Shown here one piece after another: positions 1-6,985 of a stretch of 11,438 nucleotides of DNA (positions are counted from its first letter, which is position 1; the number at the start of each line of letters is the position of its first letter). The position numbers and the translations under genes were made by a program. The notes below the pieces were generated by a model, which had not been told where the DNA came from, did no database searches, and worked only from the letters and a program-made list of their open reading frames with translations. Origin of the DNA: 66-474 sp051954935 (GTDB taxonomy: Bacteria > Pseudomonadota > Gammaproteobacteria > Xanthomonadales > Rhodanobacteraceae); the NCBI GenBank assembly GCA_051954935.1, contig JBQCHG010000058.1, positions 1-11,438 of the forward strand, read 5' to 3'.

Positions 1-36
1 GAACCCCTATTGCACTCCGATGCCTATGGCACCTAA
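1..36 (-). mobile_element. Start of a second integron gene cassette (cut by window edge)
   Basis: Reading the minus strand from position 36 leftwards, the DNA begins TTAGGTGCC directly after the cleavage point of the attC of the first cassette. In integron arrays each attC is followed by the leading six bases (TTRRRY) of the next cassette, so these 36 bases should be the 5' end of cassette two. No start codon or reading frame can be judged in so short a piece. Only the recombination junction supports the call. Confidence 0.6.
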
Positions 37-121
37 CGCCTGAATTTAGCGGCGCCGGCGCCGCAATGTTTGTACGAAGCGCAAGCGATGGACCGGCGTC
101 CGCTGGAATGAGTAGTTAGCT
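31..121 (-). other. attC recombination site of the first cassette
   Basis: On the minus strand the site runs from the R'' box AGCTAAC (121-115) to the R' box GTTAGGT (37-31), about 91 bases. The inner arms pair as L'' AGCGGACGCC (104-95) with L' GGCGCCGCT (56-48). Pairing is perfect except for one unpaired A at 99, the extrahelical base that is a hallmark of attC sites and helps the integrase choose the strand. The central segment (57-94) is the variable terminal region of the folded strand. The overall pattern closely resembles the classic attC ends GCCTAAC...TTCA and ...TTCAGGCGTTAG. R'' pairs imperfectly with the integrated R' but perfectly with the leading core of its own cassette. Confidence 0.85.
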
Positions 122-443
122 GGCATCAGCTTACGCCAGTAGAGTTGCAGCAAGGCCAGCACGATAGTCGCAACTAAGCAAAGCGGTACAGCATAGAAAG
201 ACCAAATAGTTGCAGCAATGAACCCCCATTCGATCCATGCGTCTGGATCGCCTGGCTGGAAGAGGCCAGGCAGGCGAGGGAGAAAATACCAACCGAGCGA
301 AATTGCGATGGGTACCAAAATAGCTAGCAAAAAGCGAAGCCAGACCGATCGAAGTTTTGCAAAAAATCCGGCCGCCACCAACACCAACAACAAGATTGGA
401 GCGTAACCGCCGGAGAGTGAGGTGAACATTATTCGCCAGCTAA
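37..443 (-). mobile_element. First integron gene cassette (407 bp)
   Basis: The boundaries come from two G^TTRRR-type core sites read on the minus strand: GTTAGCT at 444-438 and GTTAGGT at 37-31. Between them lies one open reading frame followed by an attC site, the normal make-up of a mobile cassette. The first ten bases at the junction, GTTAGCTGGC (444-435), are the exact reverse complement of GCCAGCTAAC in the attC R'' region (124-115). This is expected if the excised circle rebuilds its own perfectly paired attC. The cassette is visibly richer in A/T than the flanking genes, which suits a foreign origin. It is transcribed away from the integrase gene, the usual polarity. Confidence 0.8.
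46..429 (-). CDS. Cassette-borne small membrane protein of unknown function
   Basis: This 127-residue protein is the only gene in the first integron cassette. I do not recognise a family. Three hydrophobic stretches are visible at about residues 9-24, 32-50 and 68-97, the last being long and rich in aromatics (WGFIAATIWSFYAVPLCLVA), so it is probably an inner-membrane protein. A proline- and aspartate-containing loop lies at about 51-65. The tail from about residue 104 onwards is encoded by the attC site itself and ends in five arginines, and its TAA stop lies at the edge of the attC L' arm. The ATG at 429-427 was chosen because it is 15 bases inside the cassette boundary; the open frame continues upstream only through attI and intI-proximal DNA. 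No clear Shine-Dalgarno sequence precedes it. Function is unknown. Confidence 0.75.
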   Translation of the reverse strand: MFTSLSGGYAPILLLVLVAAGFFAKLRSVWLRFLLAILVPIAISLGWYFLPRLPGLFQPGDPDAWIEWGFIAATIWSFYAVPLCLVATIVLALLQLYWRKLMPANYSFQRTPVHRLRFVQTLRRRRR

Positions 444-444
444 C
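438..444 (-). other. attI/cassette junction (core site)
   Basis: GTTAGCT on the minus strand (444-438) is the point where cassettes join the attI site, with cleavage expected between 444 (G) and 443 (T). It lies 159 bases from the intI start codon, on the side away from the integrase gene, as attI should. The full attI extent (direct repeats, second integrase box) cannot be recognised from this sequence alone. Confidence 0.65.
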
Positions 445-478
445 GCTTAATTCTGCCCTGAGTGGGGTGTTGCGCCGG

Positions 479-507
479 AGTATCGCGCGCGCTCGCGTGC
501 CTGACAA
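479..507 (-). promoter_or_regulatory. Candidate cassette promoter (Pc)
   Basis: On the minus strand TTGTCA (507-502, five of six matches to TTGACA) is followed after exactly 17 bases by GATACT (484-479, four of six matches to TATAAT). Transcription would start near 472, cross the attI junction at 444 and enter the cassette gene at 429. This is the expected position and direction for an integron Pc promoter. The support is consensus matching only. Confidence 0.5.
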
Positions 508-602
508 TCGGAGAATTCCTACACCACGACAGTGCCTTGGCTGCTGCCCGCTGGCATCCGTCCGCGCCAGCATGGACGTGTTATGCGGCCGAGGATGGGT
601 GT

Positions 603-1604
603 ATGGATTTCGCACGGCAAAACGCCGGTGTAACGGGAGGGGGACGGGCGCCCCGGTTGCTGGAGCAGGTTCGTCAGCGGCTGCGGGTGAAGCACTACAG
701 CCTGCGCACGGAGCAGGCCTATCTTGGCTGGATCCGCCGCTTCATCCTTGCCAACGGAAAGCGGCATCCGCGCGACATGGGCGGGACTGAAGTGGGCCGC
801 TTTCTGACGGATCTGGCGACGCAGCGCAATGTCGCCGCCGGCACGCAGAACCAGGCACTGGCCGCGCTACTGTTCCTCTATCGCGAAGTGCTCGCGATGG
901 AGCTGCCATGGATGGATGACGTGGTCCGTGCGAAGCGGTCGCGCCGGGCTCCCGTGGTGCTCACGCGTGAGGAAGTGCGCCGGCTGTTGGCGCAACTGGA
1001 AGGAAGGGACTGGTTGATGGCGGGGCTGCTTTACGGCGCAGGCTTGCGCCTGATGGAATGCCTGCGCTTGCGCGTCAAGGACGTGGATTTTGACCGACAC
1101 GAGATCACTGTGCGTCACGGCAAGGGTGGCAAGGACCGTCATGTGCCGCTGCCGCGCACCTTGACTGATGCACTGGGCCACCAGATGGCGGCAGCGCGCC
1201 TGCTGCACGCGGCGGATCTCGATGCCGGCTACGGCGAGGTGCACCTGCCGTACGCGCTGGCGCGCAAGTATCCGAACGCGGCGCGCGAGTGGGGCTGGCA
1301 GTACATTTTTCCCGCAGTGCATCGCGCTCGCGATCCGCGCGACGGCCGGGTGCGCCGCCATCACTTGGATGAATCGGTGTTGCAGCGAGCCGTCAAGCAC
1401 GCGGTGCAGCACGCGGGAATCGTCAAGCCGGCCACATGCCATACACTGCGGCATTCCTTCGCGACGCACCTGATCGAGGACGGCTACGACATCCGCACGG
1501 TGCAGGAGCTGCTCGGGCACAAGGACGTTGCCACCACGCAGATCTATACGCACGTGCTGAACCGCGGCGGGCACGGTGTGCACAGCCCGCTCGATCGCAG
1601 GTGA
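603..1604 (+). CDS. intI: Integron integrase (tyrosine recombinase IntI)
   Basis: This 333-residue tyrosine recombinase inserts and excises gene cassettes at attI and attC. The N-terminal SAM-like core-binding domain covers about residues 16-105 (HYSLRTEQAYLGWIRRFI). The catalytic domain follows with Arg149 (GAGLRLME), the beta-hairpin lysine in HGKGGKDR (172-179), His280 and Arg283 (HTLRHSF), His306 (LLGHKDV) and the nucleophile Tyr315 (IYTHV). The stretch at 216-237 (PYALARKYPNAAREWGWQYI) is the extra segment that separates IntI proteins from XerC/XerD and phage integrases. The ATG at 603 is preceded by GAGG at 591-594; upstream in-frame ATGs would add unlike residues. All key residues are present, so the enzyme looks intact. 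It is divergent from the cassette array and ends 44 bases before yoaA. No LexA box was found upstream. Confidence 0.93.
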   Translation: MDFARQNAGVTGGGRAPRLLEQVRQRLRVKHYSLRTEQAYLGWIRRFILANGKRHPRDMGGTEVGRFLTDLATQRNVAAGTQNQALAALLFLYREVLAMELPWMDDVVRAKRSRRAPVVLTREEVRRLLAQLEGRDWLMAGLLYGAGLRLMECLRLRVKDVDFDRHEITVRHGKGGKDRHVPLPRTLTDALGHQMAAARLLHAADLDAGYGEVHLPYALARKYPNAAREWGWQYIFPAVHRARDPRDGRVRRHHLDESVLQRAVKHAVQHAGIVKPATCHTLRHSFATHLIEDGYDIRTVQELLGHKDVATTQIYTHVLNRGGHGVHSPLDRR

Positions 1605-1648
1605 GCAATCCGGTTTCGCGGAACGCTCCGCTCGGCGATACTTGCGCG

Positions 1649-3583
1649 ATGACCGACGTGCTCGATTCGCATTCCGCTTTCGCGCTGCTCGGCGCGGATG
1701 GCCCGTTCGCGCGCGAGTTGCCCAACTTCGCGCCGCGCGAAACGCAGCAGCGGATGGCCGATGCGGTGGCGGACGCGATCGAGGATGGCGGCACGCTGGT
1801 TGCGGAGGCCGGCACCGGCACCGGCAAGACCTTCGCGTATCTGGTGCCGGCGCTGCTTTCCGGCAAGCGCGTGATCGTCTCCACCGGCACGCGCAACCTG
1901 CAGGACCAGCTGTTCCATCGCGACCTGCCCAGGGTGCGTTCGGTCCTGGGTACCAAGCTCGACGCCGCGTTGCTGAAGGGCCGCGCGAATTATCTGTGCC
2001 TTTATCGCATGGAACAAACCGCGCAGGATGGCCAGTTCAAGTCACGCACGCAGGTGCATGACTTGCAGACCATCCGCGCCTGGCGTTCGCGCACGCGCAG
2101 CGGCGATCGCGCGGAGCTTGCGGAGGTGCCGGAAGGCTCGCCGCTGTGGCCTCGCGTCACGTCCACCGCAGAGAATTGCCTCGGCAGCGAGTGCCCGTTC
2201 TTCGAAGACTGCTTCGTGGTGAAGGCGCGGCGGCGCGCGCAGGAAGCTGATCTCGTGGTGGTCAACCATCACCTGTTGTTCGCCGACCTCGCGCTGAAGC
2301 AGGAAGGCTTCGGCGACATCCTGCCCGGCGCGCACGCGTTCATCCTGGACGAGGCGCACCAGATTCCGGAACTGGCCGGGCAATTCTTCTCGGTGAGCGT
2401 CAGCGCGCGGCAGTTGAGCGAACTCGTTGGTGACGCGTTGGCCGAATGCGCCGGGCAGCCCGGCGCGCTCAGCACGTTGCAACCGGCGCTGGATGGCTTG
2501 AACAATGCGATCCGCAAGGCGCGACTCGCGTTCGATCCGGTGCCGCAGCGCGGCGCGTTCGCGCAACTGGAATCCTCCGCGGACGCGCACGATGCGCTGG
2601 TCGCGCTGGACGAGGCACTGGATACGTTGGCGCTCGCGCTGGGCGGCCAGGCCGAGCGTTCGAAAGGGTTGGCCAACGTGCACGAGCGCGCATTGGCCTT
2701 GGGCGAACGGCTCTCGCGCATCGCCGATCGCGCCGACGAGAACGAAGTGCGCTGGTACGAAATTTCCGAACGCGGCTTTGCATTGAGCGCGACGCCACTG
2801 GATCTCGCACCACCGCTGCGCGCATTGCGCGAAGCCACGCGCGCGGCGTGGATCTTCACGTCGGCCACGCTCTCGGTGGCGGAGGACTTCGATCACTACA
2901 CGCGGCAACTCGGGCTGGACGATCCGCGAACCCTGGCGCTCGGCAGTCCGTTCGATTATCCGAACCAGGCATTGTGCTATCTGCCGACCGGATTGCCCGA
3001 ACCATCGGCGCGCGACTACACCGATCGCGTGGTCGAGGCGGCGCTGCCCGTGTTGCAGGCGAGCAACGGCCGCGCGTTCCTGCTGTTCACGTCGCACCGC
3101 GCCTTGCGCCGCGCGGCGGAAGTGCTGGAAGGCAAGGTTCCGTATCCGCTGTTCGTGCAGGGCACCGCACCGCGGCATCAGTTGCTCAACGATTTCCGCG
3201 CGAGTGGCAACGGCGTGCTGCTGGGAGCTGCGAGTTTCTGGGAAGGCGTGGACGTAGCGGGCGAAGCGCTCTCCTGCGTGGTGATAGACAAGCTGCCATT
3301 CGCCGCGCCGGACGATCCGGTGTTGCAGGCGCGGCTGGAAGCGCTGGCCCGCGCCGGCGGCAATCCGTTCACGGCCTGGCAGATACCGAGCGCGGTAATC
3401 GCGCTGAAGCAGGGCGCGGGACGGTTGATCCGCGACGTGCACGATCGCGGCGTGCTGATGCTGTGCGACCCGCGCCTGACCACACGCGGCTACGGCCGCG
3501 TGTTCCTCAACAGCCTGCCGCCGATGCCGCGCACGCGGGTGCTGGCGGACGTGCAGAAGTTTTTTGCGACAATGCCGCCATGA
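1649..3583 (+). CDS. yoaA: YoaA/DinG-family ATP-dependent DNA helicase
   Basis: This 644-residue XPD-like superfamily 2 helicase with an iron-sulphur cluster is a 5'-3' DNA unwinding enzyme. E. coli YoaA works with the HolC (chi) subunit in repair at stalled replication. Walker A is AGTGTGKT (54-61), the four cluster cysteines are Cys117, Cys177, Cys182 and Cys188, the DEAH box is 234-237, and motif VI is QGAGRLIR (588-595). Length and sequence fit YoaA (636 residues in E. coli) better than the longer DinG, and YoaA also neighbours TsaB in E. coli. The ATG at 1649 matches where homologues begin. An in-frame GTG at 1601 overlaps the intI stop (GTGA) and would add 16 residues. Neither start has a good ribosome binding site. 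The gene overlaps tsaB by ATGA. Confidence 0.93.
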   Translation: MTDVLDSHSAFALLGADGPFARELPNFAPRETQQRMADAVADAIEDGGTLVAEAGTGTGKTFAYLVPALLSGKRVIVSTGTRNLQDQLFHRDLPRVRSVLGTKLDAALLKGRANYLCLYRMEQTAQDGQFKSRTQVHDLQTIRAWRSRTRSGDRAELAEVPEGSPLWPRVTSTAENCLGSECPFFEDCFVVKARRRAQEADLVVVNHHLLFADLALKQEGFGDILPGAHAFILDEAHQIPELAGQFFSVSVSARQLSELVGDALAECAGQPGALSTLQPALDGLNNAIRKARLAFDPVPQRGAFAQLESSADAHDALVALDEALDTLALALGGQAERSKGLANVHERALALGERLSRIADRADENEVRWYEISERGFALSATPLDLAPPLRALREATRAAWIFTSATLSVAEDFDHYTRQLGLDDPRTLALGSPFDYPNQALCYLPTGLPEPSARDYTDRVVEAALPVLQASNGRAFLLFTSHRALRRAAEVLEGKVPYPLFVQGTAPRHQLLNDFRASGNGVLLGAASFWEGVDVAGEALSCVVIDKLPFAAPDDPVLQARLEALARAGGNPFTAWQIPSAVIALKQGAGRLIRDVHDRGVLMLCDPRLTTRGYGRVFLNSLPPMPRTRVLADVQKFFATMPP

Positions 3584-4272
3584 ACCTGCTTGCGATCGAG
3601 ACCTCCACCGAATCCTGCTCGGTCGCACTGCTGCATGGCGATGCGCTGATCGAGCGCAGCGAGCTGGCACCGCGCAGGCATGCGGAACTGGTGCTGCCGA
3701 TGACGGAATCGCTGCTGGACGAGGCGGGACTGAAGCGCGCCCAACTGGACGGCATGGCGGTCGGGCGCGGTCCGGGCGCGTTCACCGGAGTGCGACTGGC
3801 GATTTCGGTTGCTCAGGGACTGGCGTTCGCGCTGGACATTCCCGTGGTGGCGGTCTCATCGTTGGCTGCCTTGGCGATGCAGGCACCGCGCGGCGCGCAG
3901 GTCACGCTCGCGGTGATGGATGCGCGCATGGGCGAGGTGTATGCGTGCGCGCTTCGTTTCGACGCGCAGGGGCTCGCGCAAGCATTGGACGAAGAGCGGG
4001 TGGTTCGTGCCGAAGATCTTGCGTTGCCGGATGCGGAGGGCTGGAACGTGATCGGCAGCGGCTGGGATGCGTATCGCGACGCTTTGCGCGCGCGATTGCC
4101 GGGCGAGCCGGTGTGGGCGAAGGGCGACGCATTCCCGCAGGCGAAGGATGTCGCACGCCTGGCGTTGCCGCGGTTCGCAGCCGGCGAGGCATTGCCGCCG
4201 GAACGGGCGCTTCCGGTTTACCTCCGCGACAAGGTGGCGCTGACGGTGGCGGAGCGGGAAGCGAAATCCTAG
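3580..4272 (+). CDS. tsaB: tRNA N6-threonylcarbamoyladenosine biosynthesis protein TsaB
   Basis: TsaB (230 residues) is the non-catalytic partner of TsaD in the cytoplasmic TsaB-TsaD-TsaE complex. The complex moves threonylcarbamoyl from the TsaC product to A37 of ANN-decoding tRNAs. The ASKHA-fold opening MNLLAIETSTE and the motif GRGPGAFTGVR (62-72) are clear family signatures, followed by LAISVAQGLAFALDIPVVAVSSL. The usual catalytic metal-binding histidines of TsaD are not expected here. Length is normal for the family. The ATG overlaps the yoaA stop by four bases, so the two are translationally coupled. The gene ends facing the enzyme I gene, with 71 bases between the convergent stops. 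Confidence 0.95.
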   Translation: MNLLAIETSTESCSVALLHGDALIERSELAPRRHAELVLPMTESLLDEAGLKRAQLDGMAVGRGPGAFTGVRLAISVAQGLAFALDIPVVAVSSLAALAMQAPRGAQVTLAVMDARMGEVYACALRFDAQGLAQALDEERVVRAEDLALPDAEGWNVIGSGWDAYRDALRARLPGEPVWAKGDAFPQAKDVARLALPRFAAGEALPPERALPVYLRDKVALTVAEREAKS

Positions 4273-4283
4273 GCCGCCCTCGC

Positions 4284-4305
4284 TTTGCCCTGGCCAAAGG
4301 GCAAA
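4284..4305. terminator. Hairpin between convergent tsaB and ptsI (possible two-way terminator)
   Basis: TTTGCCCT (4284-4291) pairs with AGGGCAAA (4298-4305) over a six-base loop, 12 bases past the tsaB stop. There is no run of T after the stem on either strand beyond the arm itself, so it is not a textbook intrinsic terminator. A second, smaller hairpin, CGTGC-GCGAA-GCACG, sits at 4327-4341 just before the ptsI stop. The location between two converging operons makes a transcription-end role plausible. Confidence 0.45.
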
Positions 4306-4343
4306 ACGCAGTGCGCACTCTGTGCACGTGCGCGAAGCACGCG

Positions 4344-6068
4344 CTACGCGGTCCTCAACAACTCCGCGACTTCGTCGCGCGATCCCGCGCGCAGCAGGCG
4401 CGGTGCGAGCGCGTGCAACGCGGCGCTGTCACAGCGCGCCAGTGCATCGCGCATGGCGAGGACACGGCCCGGATGCATGCTGAAGTCGGTCAGGCCGAGC
4501 GCAACCAGCAATGGCGCGAACGCCGGGTCGCCGGCGATTTCGCCACACAGGCTCACCGGCTTGCCCGCGCGGTTGCCGGCGCGGATCACGCGCGAGAGGA
4601 GACGCAGCAGCGCCGGATGCAGCGGGTCGTAAAGTTGTCCCAGCGAATCGTTGTTGCGGTCGGCCGCCAGCACGTATTGCGCAAGGTCATTGGTGCCGAT
4701 CGCCAGGAAATCGCATGACTTCAGCAGTGCGCGCACGCCGATCGCCGCGGCCGGCACTTCCACCATCGCGCCGATTTCGAATTGATCCGGGATCTCGTGG
4801 CCTTCCGTGCGCAGGTCCCGCGCGCAGTGGTTCACCAGCGTGCGCACCGCGGCGATTTCGCTCGAGTCGGTCACCATCGGAACCAGGACGCGCACCGGCC
4901 CGTAGCAGGCCGCGCGCAGGATCGCGCGCAACTGCATGGCGAATACCGCCGGCCTGCGCAACGATAACCGCACGCCGCGCACGCCGAGCGCGGGATTGGG
5001 TTCGGCGCTCAGGCTCAAACCGGTGCCGTCGGCCTTGTCGGCGCCCAGGTCCAGGGTGCGGAACGTCACCGGCAGGCCGCCCATGCCGAGCACGGCGTCG
5101 CGATAGGCTTCGAATTGCTCCTCTTCGCTCGGCAGGCGATCGCGCTTGAGGAACAGGAATTCGGAGCGGTACAGGCCGATGCCGCTGGCGCCCAGGGCGC
5201 GCGCCTGCGCGATTTCGGCCGGCAGTTCGGCATTGACGAACAAGCGCAGTTCGCGCCCGTCGGCGGTGAGCGTGCGCGCGTGCGCCAGTTGCGCCAGCCG
5301 CCGGCCTTCGCGCGCGGTTTCGCGCTGCCAGTTGCGATAGCGGGTCAGGTCCTGCGCGGCGGGATGCACGACCGCTTCGCCGCGCTCGCCGTCCACCAGG
5401 ACCAGATCGCCGTCGCGCAGGTCGGCCAGCGCGTTGTGCACGCCGACCAGCATCGGCAAGCGCATGCTGCGCGCCAGGATCGCGCTGTGCGAATAGGTGC
5501 TGCCGGAACCGGACACCACGCCGAGGATGCCGTGGTCGGAAAGATGCGCCAGCTCGCCCGGCGCCACACTGTCGGCGACCAGGATTTCGCCGACGCGCGA
5601 GGCGAGCTTCCTTTCCTCGCTGCTGGCCTGCCGCGCGAGCGCGGACTGCACGCGTGCGATCACGTGGTCCACATCCTCGCGGCGGCTGCGAAGGTAGGGA
5701 TCATCCATCGCGTCGAACACCGCGACCAGTCGGTCACGTTGCGCCTTGAGCGCCGCGCCCGCGCGATAGCGGCCCTTGCGGATCAGTCCGCGCAGGCCGT
5801 TGATCAGTTCCGCGTCGTGCAGCAGCAGGGAATGCGCATCGATGAATTCGCCGACCTCTCGCGCCAGCGCACCACGCAATTTGCCCCGCAACTCGGTGAG
5901 CTCGGCTTGCGCGGTTTCGATCGCGCGTTCCAGCCGCGCGATCTCGCTCTCGATTTCGTGTTCCGAGAGCAGGGAAGTGTCTATGGTGAAGCGCGCCGGC
6001 TGCTCCAGCCGCGCGCGCCCGAGCGCCATGCCGGAAGCCGCGGTGATGCCGGTGAGCACGCGCCTCAT
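4344..6068 (-). CDS. ptsI: PTS enzyme I (phosphoenolpyruvate-protein phosphotransferase)
   Basis: This 574-residue cytoplasmic enzyme takes phosphate from PEP onto a histidine and passes it to HPr. The N-terminal HPr-binding and phosphohistidine domain spans about 1-235, with the active His194 in STYSHSAILAR. The C-terminal PEP-binding barrel includes GIGLYRSEFLF (296-306), the region VRGVRLSLRRP (363-373), MVEVPAAA (435-442), GTNDLAQYVLAADR (458-471) and the active-site Cys508 in SLCGEIAGD. There is no N-terminal GAF domain, so this is plain enzyme I, not the nitrogen-type PtsP, although such genes are often labelled ptsP automatically. The ATG at 6068 overlaps the ptsH stop as ATGA, so the two are co-translated. 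It is the last gene of the cluster. Confidence 0.95.
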   Translation of the reverse strand: MRRVLTGITAASGMALGRARLEQPARFTIDTSLLSEHEIESEIARLERAIETAQAELTELRGKLRGALAREVGEFIDAHSLLLHDAELINGLRGLIRKGRYRAGAALKAQRDRLVAVFDAMDDPYLRSRREDVDHVIARVQSALARQASSEERKLASRVGEILVADSVAPGELAHLSDHGILGVVSGSGSTYSHSAILARSMRLPMLVGVHNALADLRDGDLVLVDGERGEAVVHPAAQDLTRYRNWQRETAREGRRLAQLAHARTLTADGRELRLFVNAELPAEIAQARALGASGIGLYRSEFLFLKRDRLPSEEEQFEAYRDAVLGMGGLPVTFRTLDLGADKADGTGLSLSAEPNPALGVRGVRLSLRRPAVFAMQLRAILRAACYGPVRVLVPMVTDSSEIAAVRTLVNHCARDLRTEGHEIPDQFEIGAMVEVPAAAIGVRALLKSCDFLAIGTNDLAQYVLAADRNNDSLGQLYDPLHPALLRLLSRVIRAGNRAGKPVSLCGEIAGDPAFAPLLVALGLTDFSMHPGRVLAMRDALARCDSAALHALAPRLLRAGSRDEVAELLRTA

Positions 6069-6334
6069 GCGCCCTCGTCGAACTTGCGCTCGAACAGCTC
6101 CGCCACCGCCCGTACCGCTTCGGCTTCGTCCGGGCCGTCCGCGCGGATGACGAGCGGCGTACCGATGCCGGCGGCCAGCATCATCACGCCCATGATGCTC
6201 TTGGCATTGACCTCGCGTGCGCCGTGCACGAGCCAGACCTGCGAGCGGAATCCCTGTACCCGTTGCACCAGCTTGGCCGATGCGCGCGCGTGCAGGCCGA
6301 GCTTGTTGCTGACGGTGATGGGGCATTCCTGCAT
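6065..6334 (-). CDS. ptsH: Phosphocarrier protein HPr
   Basis: HPr (89 residues) shuttles phosphate from enzyme I to EIIA proteins. His15 lies in NKLGLHARASAKL, the phosphorylation site. Ser46 lies in NAKSIMGVMMLAA, the conserved site used by HPr kinase, and an hprK gene lies a few genes upstream, so both modifications are probably live here. Length is normal for the family. The start at 6334 places both sites at their canonical numbers and is preceded only by a weak GGA. The gene sits 172 bases after the EIIA stop, which leaves room for a promoter of its own, but I see no convincing one. The stop overlaps the ptsI start by four bases. Confidence 0.96.
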   Translation of the reverse strand: MQECPITVSNKLGLHARASAKLVQRVQGFRSQVWLVHGAREVNAKSIMGVMMLAAGIGTPLVIRADGPDEAEAVRAVAELFERKFDEGA

Positions 6335-6506
6335 GCGTGGCGTCCGTGTGCGTATGGGCGCTACGTTACCAGCAGGGAGGCACGCGACGGGAGAGGAAAT
6401 TGGCAGATTGGTGGCCCGTCGTTCCCTGGCTGTCCCGCCGCGGGGAATCCGCGCCGGCCCCTGAATGACGAAGGTTGATGCTCTCCCGGGCCGAATCCGG
6501 GTCGGC

Positions 6507-6938
6507 TCACACCTTGTCTATGAAGATCCCGCCGCGGCCACCGCTGGCGGCGACCTCGGCCAGCTCGTCGAGCGGCTTGTCGGCGTAGTTCAGGACGCGC
6601 AGCAGCATCGGCAGGTTGAGGCCGGACACGCAGCGTGCGCGCACGCCGAGGCCGCCCAGCTTGTGCGCGACGTTGCACGGCGTGGCGCCGTAGAGGTCGG
6701 AAAGCACCAGTACGCCGCCGCCGGCATCCAGGGCGCGCGCGGCATGCGCGGTATTGGAAAGTGTGCCGGCAGGGTCGGCGCACTCGCCGATCTCGACCAC
6801 GTCCACCTTCAGCGGCAGGTGCGGCATCACGTGGCGCGCGGCTTCCACCAGTGCGCTGCCGATCGCGTGATGGGTGATCAGCAGCAGGCCGACGCTCGGT
6901 GCGTCGTGGGAAACCGGCAGGGGCGTGGCGGGATTCAT
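6507..6938 (-). CDS. PTS EIIA component, mannose/fructose family, single domain
   Basis: This 143-residue protein resembles the IIA domain of mannose-type permeases (ManX-like). The phosphorylated histidine is probably His23 in LLLITHHAIGSALVEAA, matching the THG histidine of ManX. The second conserved stretch LVLSDLYGATPCNVAHKL is the expected GG/S-P-N loop. No IIB, IIC or IID domains follow it or appear anywhere in the window, so the protein is more likely a regulatory phosphate acceptor than part of a transporter. The ATG at 6938 gives a normal N-terminus with a short extra leader (MNPATPLPVSHDAPS); upstream in-frame sequence overlaps rapZ and is not protein-like. It lies 47 bases after rapZ. 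A small inverted repeat (6490-6506) abuts its stop codon. Confidence 0.88.
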   Translation of the reverse strand: MNPATPLPVSHDAPSVGLLLITHHAIGSALVEAARHVMPHLPLKVDVVEIGECADPAGTLSNTAHAARALDAGGGVLVLSDLYGATPCNVAHKLGGLGVRARCVSGLNLPMLLRVLNYADKPLDELAEVAASGGRGGIFIDKV

Positions 6939-6985
6939 GACCGAAGGGACGAAAACATGGGGTGCCTGGGTGGCTTCTGCAAGAA

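Noticed and set aside
445..602. Possible LexA (SOS) box upstream of intI
   Set aside because: Neither CTGT-N8-ACAG nor the xanthomonad-type TTAG-N6-TACTAA pattern is present.
2042..3670. Long open frame opposite yoaA (542 codons, minus strand)
   Set aside because: It mirrors the codon pattern of the GC-rich helicase gene, is rich in Arg/Ala/Gln with no motif, and the plus strand has an unmistakable YoaA protein.
2446..4272. Plus-strand frame joining part of yoaA's region to tsaB
   Set aside because: Only the tsaB part is protein-like; the upstream part is an arginine-rich shadow of yoaA in another frame, not a fusion.
4344..6068. Nitrogen-type enzyme I (PtsP with GAF domain)
   Set aside because: The protein starts directly with the enzyme I N-terminal domain and is 574 residues long; no GAF domain precedes it.
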